DNA from: JBGANR01 sp044222225
Lineage (GTDB): Bacteria; Actinomycetota; Actinomycetes; Mycobacteriales; Mycobacteriaceae
DNA length: 64,000 nt
Assembly: GCA_044222225.1 (NCBI GenBank)
Contig: JBGANR010000024.1
Location: 7,045-71,044, forward strand
Reading direction: 5' to 3'
Positions 58,549 to 64,000 of the stretch are shown in pieces. The notes below the pieces were generated by a model. That model was not told where the DNA came from. It ran no database searches and worked only from the letters and a program-made list of their open reading frames with translations. The translations under genes and the position numbers were made by a program. The number at the start of each line of letters is the position of its first letter. Positions within the stretch are counted from its first letter, which is position 1.

Positions 58549-59937
58549 GTGGCTACGTCGAACGTCGAGAACGTCGTCAATCTCTGTAAGCGCCGGGGGC
58601 TCGTCTACCCGTGCGGGGAGATCTACGGCGGAACCAAGTCGGCCTGGGATTACGGCCCGCTCGGCGTCGCGCTCAAGGACAACATCAAGACGCAGTGGTG
58701 GCGCAACATGGTGACGAGCCGCGAGGACTCCGTCGGCCTCGACAGCTCCGTCATCCTGCCGCGTCCGGTGTGGGTGGCGTCGGGCCACGTCTCGGTGTTC
58801 AACGACCCGCTGGTGGAGTGCCTGCAATGCCACAAGCGGCACCGGCAGGACCACCTGCAGGAGGGGCTCGCGGCCAAGAAGGGCATCGACGACCCCGATT
58901 CGATCCCGATGACGGACATCGTCTGCCCCGACTGCGGCACGCGCGGCCGGTGGACCGAGCCGCGTGACTTCAACATGATGCTCAAGACGCACCTCGGTCC
59001 GATCGAGACCGAGGAGGGCATGCACTATCTGCGCCCGGAGACGGCGCAGGGCATCTTCATCAACGTCAAGAACGTCATGACGACGGCGCGTAAGAAGCCG
59101 CCCTTCGGCATCGGCCAGATCGGCAAGAGCTTCCGCAACGAGATCACACCGGGCAACTTCATCTTCCGCACGCGCGAGTTCGAGCAGATGGAGTACGAGT
59201 TCTTCGTCAAGCCCGGCGAGGACGAGACGTGGCATCAGTACTGGATCGACTACCGGCATGCCTGGTACACCGATCTCGGCATCGATCCGGAGAATCTCCG
59301 GCTGTTCGAGCACCCGCAGGACAAGCTGTCGCATTACAGCAAGCGGACCGTCGACATCGAATACCGGTTCCGGTTCGCGGGCAGCGAATGGGGCGAGCTG
59401 GAGGGCGTCGCCAACCGGACGGACTTCGATCTGTCGACGCACATCAAGCACTCCGGTGAGGACCTCTCGTACTTCGACCAGGCCTCCGGCGAGCGCTACG
59501 TGCCGTATGTCATCGAGCCGGCGGCGGGGCTGACGCGGTCGTTCATGGCCTTTCTCTGCGACGCCTACACCGAGGAGCAGGTGCCCAACGCCAAGGGCGG
59601 CACCGACAGCCGCACCGTCCTCAAGCTCGACCGGCGGCTGGCGCCGGTCAAGGCGGCGGTGCTGCCGCTTTCGCGCAACGCCGCGCTGTCGCCGAAGGCG
59701 CGCGATCTCGCGCAGCAGCTGCGGCGGCATTGGAACGTCGAATTCGACGACGCTCAGGGAATCGGCAAGCGGTACCGGCGCCAGGATGAGATCGGCACGC
59801 CGTTCTGCGTGACCGTCGATTTCGACACCCTCGACGATCACGCCGTCACCATCCGTGAACGTGACACCATGACGCAGGAACGCGTGGCGCTCGACAAGGT
59901 CGTCGAGTATCTCGGCGGCAAGCTGCTGGGCGCGTAG
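58549..59937 (+). CDS. glyS: Glycyl-tRNA synthetase (dimeric type)
   Basis: Class II glycyl-tRNA synthetase of the alpha2 form, 462 residues. N-terminal CKRRGLVYPCGEIYGGTKSAWDYGPLG; motif 2 FRNEITPGNFIFRTREFEQMEYEFF; motif 3 GLTRSFMAFL; anticodon-binding domain from about residue 355 with VKAAVLPLSRNAALSPKARDLAQQL. GTG start. Divergent from smtB-zur. Confidence 0.96.
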   Translation: MATSNVENVVNLCKRRGLVYPCGEIYGGTKSAWDYGPLGVALKDNIKTQWWRNMVTSREDSVGLDSSVILPRPVWVASGHVSVFNDPLVECLQCHKRHRQDHLQEGLAAKKGIDDPDSIPMTDIVCPDCGTRGRWTEPRDFNMMLKTHLGPIETEEGMHYLRPETAQGIFINVKNVMTTARKKPPFGIGQIGKSFRNEITPGNFIFRTREFEQMEYEFFVKPGEDETWHQYWIDYRHAWYTDLGIDPENLRLFEHPQDKLSHYSKRTVDIEYRFRFAGSEWGELEGVANRTDFDLSTHIKHSGEDLSYFDQASGERYVPYVIEPAAGLTRSFMAFLCDAYTEEQVPNAKGGTDSRTVLKLDRRLAPVKAAVLPLSRNAALSPKARDLAQQLRRHWNVEFDDAQGIGKRYRRQDEIGTPFCVTVDFDTLDDHAVTIRERDTMTQERVALDKVVEYLGGKLLGA

Positions 59938-59982
59938 AAGTACGAAGTGGGTTCGGTCGTGGTGAGTGATGAAGGAGATGGC

Positions 59983-60510
59983 GTGAGCGGTTCGACGACA
60001 GGGAAGGTCGTGCATTTCGACTCCTCCCGTGGGTTCGGTTTTCTGGCTCCTGAGGACGGTGGGGCCGACGTGTTCCTGCACGTCAACGACATGAGCATCG
60101 ACGAGACGCTGTTGCAGCCCGGTGTCGAGGTGAGTTTCGACGTCGAGACCACCGACCGGGGCGCGAAGGCCGTCAACGTGGCGTTCGTCGGCGAGCCGCC
60201 GGCGGCGCGGCCGATCCGCCGGGACGAGGAGCGTCGCGAGCGCGGCGACCGGGGGGATCGGGGAGACCGCCGGGACCGCGGTGACCGGGATCGCGGCGAC
60301 CGTCGCGATCGGGATCGGGGCGGCGACCGCGACCGCGGACGTGGCCGTACCTTCGGGCGCACCGACGGACCGATGGCCGAGGCCGAGTTCACCGAGGAGC
60401 TCACCGAGATGCTGCTCGACTCGTCGCCGACGCTCACCGCCGCGCAGATCCTCGCCATCCGCCAGCGGGTCGCCGGGTTCGCCGTCGCGCGCGGCTGGGT
60501 GCACGACTGA
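59983..60510 (+). CDS. Cold-shock domain protein with Arg/Asp/Gly-repeat linker
   Basis: Nucleic-acid-binding protein of 175 residues. Residues 1-65 form a cold-shock domain (TGKVVHFDSSRGFGFLAPEDGGADVFLHVNDM; the RNP1 motif is SRGFGFL). Residues about 75-118 are a charged, disordered stretch of tandem RGD/RRD/DRG triplets. The last 50 residues are an acidic helical domain (AEFTEELTEMLLDSSPTLTAAQILAIRQRVAGFA). AAGGAG lies before the GTG at 59983, which favours this start over the GTG at 59947. Probably an RNA chaperone whose repeat drives low-affinity RNA contacts. Confidence 0.82.
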   Translation: MSGSTTGKVVHFDSSRGFGFLAPEDGGADVFLHVNDMSIDETLLQPGVEVSFDVETTDRGAKAVNVAFVGEPPAARPIRRDEERRERGDRGDRGDRRDRGDRDRGDRRDRDRGGDRDRGRGRTFGRTDGPMAEAEFTEELTEMLLDSSPTLTAAQILAIRQRVAGFAVARGWVHD

Positions 60511-60547
60511 CACGTTCGATGCAGTGTGCGGCGGGCCGGGCGCACCC

Positions 60548-61828
60548 GTGACGGGTGACGTCCCGGCCGTGTACTCGGGGGACGACGTCGCGCGCGTCGT
60601 CCCCGAGGGGCCCAAGGGCGGGACGCTTCCGGGTACTCGTTCGGAGCATCGCGGCGCGTTCTCTCGTGACCGTGCGCGCGTGCTGCACAGCGCCGCGCTG
60701 CGCCGGCTCGCCGACAAGACGCAGGTCGTCGGGCCGCGCGAAGGCGATACGCCGCGCACGCGTCTGACGCATTCGCTCGAGGTGGGGCAGATCGGCCGCA
60801 GCATCGCGAGCGGGCTCGGCTGCGATCCCGACCTCGTCGAGCTCGCCGGCCTCGCCCACGACATCGGCCATCCGCCGTACGGACACAACGGCGAGCGCGC
60901 GCTCGACGAGGTCGCCGCCGTGTGCGGCGGCTTCGAGGGCAACGCGCAGAACCTGCGCATCCTCACCCGGCTGGAGCCGAAGGTGCTCGACGCCGACGGC
61001 CGCTCGGTGGGCCTCAACCTCACCCGCGCCTCGCTCGACGCGACGATCAAGTACCCGTGGACGCGGCGACGGCCGGGTGGCAAGTTCGGCGCCTACGACG
61101 ACGACGCGCCGACCCTCGCGTGGGTGCGCGCCGGTGCGGCGGGCGACGATCGGCAGAGCCTCGAGGCCCAGGTCATGGACTGGTCGGACGACGTGGCCTA
61201 CTCGGTGCACGACGTCGAGGACGGCATCGCGTCGGGGCGGATCGACGTCCGGGCGCTCGGTGATCCGACCGAGCAGCGCGACCTCGCCGCGATGGGTGCG
61301 CGATACTTCGGCGCCGACGAGGCGGCCCTCGCCGCCGCGGCGGCGAGGCTGGACGAGCAGGAACTGCTGCGACCGGCCGCCGAGTACGACGGCGGTCTTC
61401 GGTCGGCGGTGGCGCTCAAGCGGATGACGAGCGTGCTCGTCGGACGGTTCGCGACGGCCGCGATCGTCGGCACCCGGGAGGCGGCCGGCGACGGTCCGCT
61501 GCGACGCTACGCCGCGGATCTGGCGGTGCCGGAGATCGTCGTCGCCGAGGTGCTCGTCCTCAAGACGCTCGCGCTGCGATTCATCCTCACCGACCTGCGT
61601 CATCAGTCGGTCCAGCAGCGGCAGCGAGACCGGATCCACCGCGTCGCGGACTGGCTGTGGGCGGCGGCGCCCGGGGGACTCGATCCGACGTTCGCGGCGG
61701 ATTTCACGGCGGCCGGCGACGATGCCGCGCGGATGCGGGTCGTCGTCGATCAGATCGCCTCGATGACCGAATCGCGGTTGGAGCGCGAGGACCGCGTCAA
61801 CCGCGAGGCGCACGCGCACCTGGGCTGA
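60548..61828 (+). CDS. dgt: Deoxyguanosinetriphosphate triphosphohydrolase-like protein
   Basis: HD-superfamily dNTP triphosphohydrolase, 426 residues, splitting dNTPs into deoxynucleoside and triphosphate. Metal-binding His/Asp residues are in RTRLTHSLEVGQIGRSIA and AGLAHDIGHPPYGHNGERAL; further conserved parts are EGNAQNLRIL, TRASLDATIKYPW and VMDWSDDVAYSVHDVEDGI. GTG start. Upstream of dnaG, the usual actinobacterial order. Confidence 0.93.
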   Translation: MTGDVPAVYSGDDVARVVPEGPKGGTLPGTRSEHRGAFSRDRARVLHSAALRRLADKTQVVGPREGDTPRTRLTHSLEVGQIGRSIASGLGCDPDLVELAGLAHDIGHPPYGHNGERALDEVAAVCGGFEGNAQNLRILTRLEPKVLDADGRSVGLNLTRASLDATIKYPWTRRRPGGKFGAYDDDAPTLAWVRAGAAGDDRQSLEAQVMDWSDDVAYSVHDVEDGIASGRIDVRALGDPTEQRDLAAMGARYFGADEAALAAAAARLDEQELLRPAAEYDGGLRSAVALKRMTSVLVGRFATAAIVGTREAAGDGPLRRYAADLAVPEIVVAEVLVLKTLALRFILTDLRHQSVQQRQRDRIHRVADWLWAAAPGGLDPTFAADFTAAGDDAARMRVVVDQIASMTESRLEREDRVNREAHAHLG

Positions 61829-61913
61829 CGCGGCCCGCGGCGCGGGTCTCGGGGAGGGGCGTCGAGGACGGCGGTCGGCCCTCACCGACGACGCGCGAAT
61901 AGACTCGAACCCC

Positions 61914-63827
61914 GTGGCAGGCCGCATCTCCGACTCCGACATCGCCGCGATCCGCGACCGCGTGCGGATCGAGGACCTCGTCGGCGAATACGTGGCGCTG
62001 CGCCGGGCCGGGGCCGACTCGATGAAGGGCCTGTGCCCCTTCCACGACGAGAAGTCGCCGTCCTTCCACGTCCGCCCGAACCACGGCACGTTCCACTGCT
62101 TCGGCTGCGGCGAGGGCGGCGACGCGTACTCCTTCCTGCAGAAGATCGAGCACGTCGGGTTCGTCGAGGCCGTCGAGCGGCTGGCCGACCGAACCGGCTT
62201 CAGCATCAATTACGTCGGCGGCGGCACGAGCGTCCAGCGGGAGAAGGGCACGCGGGCGCGGCTCGTCGCGGCCAACGCGGCGGCGCACGCCTTCTACATC
62301 GAGCATCTCTCGACGCCGGAGGCCCAGACCGCGCGGCAGTACCTCGCCGAACGCGACTTCGACGCCGCCGCGGCGGCGCAGTTCGGCTGCGGCTACGCGC
62401 CCGCCGGCTGGGACCGGCTGACCAAGCACCTGCTCTCCTCGGGCTTCGAGATGGCCGAGCTGGAAGCGGCCGGACTCTCGCGGCAGGGGCAGCGCGGACC
62501 GATGGACCGCTTCCACCGCCGGCTGCTGTGGCCCATTCGCAACCTCGGCGGCGACGTCATCGGGTTCGGCGCTCGCAAGTTGTTCGACGACGACCGGCTG
62601 GGCAAGTACCTCAACACGCCGGAGACGCTGCTGTACAAGAAGTCCCAGGTGCTGTTCGGCCTCGACCACGCCAAGAAGCACATCGCGCGTGGGCATCAGG
62701 CCGTCATCGTCGAGGGCTATACGGACGTCATGGCCATGCACGCGGCGGGAGTGCCGACGGCCGTCGCCGCCTGCGGAACCGCGTTCGGCGAGGACCACCT
62801 GGCCCTGATCCGCCGGATCATGATGGACGACAAGTACTTCCGCGGCGAGCTGATCTACACCTTCGACGGCGACGACGCCGGCCGCGCGGCCGCGCTCAAG
62901 GCGTTCGACGGGGAGCAGGCCTTCGCCGGGCAGACCTTCGTCTCCGTCGCGCCGGACGGCATGGACCCGTGCGAGCTGCGGCAGCGCAGCGGTGACGGCG
63001 CCGTCCGCGACCTCGTGGCGCGCCGGATGCCGATGTTCGAGTTCGCCGTCAAGGCACTGCTGACCGACTACGACCTCGACACCGCTGAGGGCCGGGTGCA
63101 GGGCCTGCGCCGGACGGTGCCGGTCGTCGCGTCGATCAAGGACGTCGCGCTGCGGGACGAGTACGCGCGTCAGCTCGCCGGCTGGGTCGGCTGGGAGAAC
63201 GTGGCGCAGGTGGTGGGCCGGGTGCGCGAGACGGCCCGGCGCAAGAAGGGGGACCCGCGCGGGGCGCGGGTCGAGCTGCCCGGTGCGCGGGCCGCCGGGT
63301 CCGCCGGTGAGGGGCGGGCGGCCGATCCCGGCGTCACCCGACCCGACCCGAAGGACCCGCGGCTGTGGGTGCAGCGCGAGGTGCTCAAGGCGGCGCTGCA
63401 GTATCCGGGGATCGCCGGCTCGGTCTTCGACTCGCTGCCGCCGGAGTGCTTCGATCACCCCGCGTACCTCGCCGTCCGGGGCGCCGTCGAGGCGGCGGGC
63501 GGAACGATGGCCGGGCTCGGCGGGGCCGAATGGATCGATCACGTGGGACGTGGCGTCGACGGGCCGCCGCTGGAATCGCTCGTCACCGAGCTCGGCGTCG
63601 AACCGCTGCCGGTGGCCGAGGCGCAGCTCGCCCGCTACGTCGGCGCGATGCTCGCACGGCTGCAGGAGGTGTGGGTCGGGCGGCAGATCGCCGACATCAA
63701 GTCGCGGTTGCAGCGGATGTCACCGGACGACCCGGCGTACCACCCGATGTTCGCCGACCTCACGGCGCTGGAGATGTACCGGCGCAGCCTGCTCGAGCAG
63801 GCGACGGAGTTCGGTGACGGCGTCTGA
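61914..63827 (+). CDS. dnaG: DNA primase
   Basis: Primase that makes RNA primers for replication, 637 residues. The CHC2 zinc finger (about 37-65) reads LCPFHDEKSPSFHVRPNHGTFHCFGCGEGGD. The catalytic core includes FGCGYAPAGWDRL and the Toprim fold with VIVEGYTDVMAMHAAGV and FDGDDAGRAAALKAF. The C-terminal helicase-binding domain (from about 490) is helical. GTG start. Confidence 0.96.
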   Translation: MAGRISDSDIAAIRDRVRIEDLVGEYVALRRAGADSMKGLCPFHDEKSPSFHVRPNHGTFHCFGCGEGGDAYSFLQKIEHVGFVEAVERLADRTGFSINYVGGGTSVQREKGTRARLVAANAAAHAFYIEHLSTPEAQTARQYLAERDFDAAAAAQFGCGYAPAGWDRLTKHLLSSGFEMAELEAAGLSRQGQRGPMDRFHRRLLWPIRNLGGDVIGFGARKLFDDDRLGKYLNTPETLLYKKSQVLFGLDHAKKHIARGHQAVIVEGYTDVMAMHAAGVPTAVAACGTAFGEDHLALIRRIMMDDKYFRGELIYTFDGDDAGRAAALKAFDGEQAFAGQTFVSVAPDGMDPCELRQRSGDGAVRDLVARRMPMFEFAVKALLTDYDLDTAEGRVQGLRRTVPVVASIKDVALRDEYARQLAGWVGWENVAQVVGRVRETARRKKGDPRGARVELPGARAAGSAGEGRAADPGVTRPDPKDPRLWVQREVLKAALQYPGIAGSVFDSLPPECFDHPAYLAVRGAVEAAGGTMAGLGGAEWIDHVGRGVDGPPLESLVTELGVEPLPVAEAQLARYVGAMLARLQEVWVGRQIADIKSRLQRMSPDDPAYHPMFADLTALEMYRRSLLEQATEFGDGV

Positions 63828-63883
63828 AGGAGATGTCCGAGGCGGTGTCGGTGACCCCGTCCGGGCCGCAGTCCCCCGGGCCC

Positions 63884-64000
63884 TAGCTGTTCTTCCCACG
63901 GACGTTGTGAGCAGCGTGGCGTGGCGGAATGAGGTGAGGACCTCCGGTATCGATGTGGGTTACCACACTCACTCGATCCACGGAGGTCCTCATGTCGTAC
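63884..64000 (+). mobile_element. Left end of a second IS5-type element (cut by right edge)
   Basis: GCTGTTCTTCCCACGG near 63886 resembles the terminal repeat of the element at 52777, and GGGTTACCACACTCA (63958-63972) is identical to the stretch at the same place before that element's transposase. A ribosome binding site GGAGG precedes an ATG at 63993 (MSY...), the probable transposase start. Related to, but not the same as, the first element. The exact end is uncertain. Confidence 0.55.

Noticed and set aside
58021..61083. A 1020-codon minus-strand frame opposite glyS, the cold-shock gene and dgt
   Set aside because: It is the antisense shadow typical of very GC-rich coding DNA; only its last 115 codons are the real smtB.

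Overview
This 64 kb window is chromosomal DNA of a high-GC actinobacterium of the order Mycobacteriales. A Gordonia-like genus is my best guess, but the genus is inference. Gene order is the main support. The ATP-grasp/alpha-E/transglutaminase trio, lepA, the sulfate importer, sir-cysH, hemW, hrcA-dnaJ2-rsmE, phoH-ybeY-CBS protein-era, recO-uppS, zur-smtB, glyS, dgt and dnaG follow, with insertions, the order I remember for the Mycobacterium tuberculosis Rv2411c-Rv2343c segment.

Layout. 1-1.6 kb: a drug-exporter ATPase (cut by the left edge) and a PadR regulator. 1.7-5.3 kb: an overlapping three-gene amidoligase-like operon. 5.4-7.8 kb: methylcitrate-cycle genes prpD-prpB. 7.9-11.6 kb: lepA, a repeat-rich membrane protein and a nitronate monooxygenase. 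11.7-16 kb: small membrane genes, a possible cysteine leader peptide and subI-cysTWA. 16-19.6 kb: a Uma2 nuclease, a HbpS-like protein, a NarL-type two-component system and a DoxX protein. 19.7-25.4 kb: the sulfate-reduction operon (sir, cysH, cysD, cysN, sirohydrochlorin chelatase) behind a typical cysteine-containing leader peptide. 26.8-34.9 kb: a polyol import and catabolism cassette with a divergent SorC regulator. 35-45.3 kb: a DUF3800 remnant, hemW, heat-shock and RNA-processing genes ending at era. 45.35-55.5 kb: an inserted island. 55.8-63.8 kb: the core order resumes with recO, uppS, zur, smtB, glyS, a cold-shock protein, dgt and dnaG. The last 120 bases are the left end of a second insertion sequence.

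The most interesting part is 47.3-55.5 kb, which is visibly less GC-rich than its surroundings. It is a RiPP cluster of the linear azol(in)e-containing (TOMM/LAP) type. It holds a 43-residue precursor, a SagB-like FMN dehydrogenase, an E1-like leader-binding protein, a YcaO cyclodehydratase, two CPBP-type membrane proteases, a BAAT-type acyl hydrolase and a divergent LuxR-type regulator. The precursor is unusual because its predicted core (TTGTTTAAVVTINE, after a VPAG motif) has no Cys or Ser, so only threonines could be cyclised. I do not recognise this precursor from any characterised product.

In this strain the pathway looks disabled. A 914-bp IS5-type element is inserted inside the dehydrogenase gene; the two halves rejoin exactly in frame after removal of one target copy. 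The E1-like gene carries a one-base frameshift at an A4 run. An MFS pump and its TetR regulator next to the cluster could serve export or immunity, but that link rests only on proximity.

No rRNA, tRNA or CRISPR array was seen. No stretch longer than about 300 bases lacks a gene.
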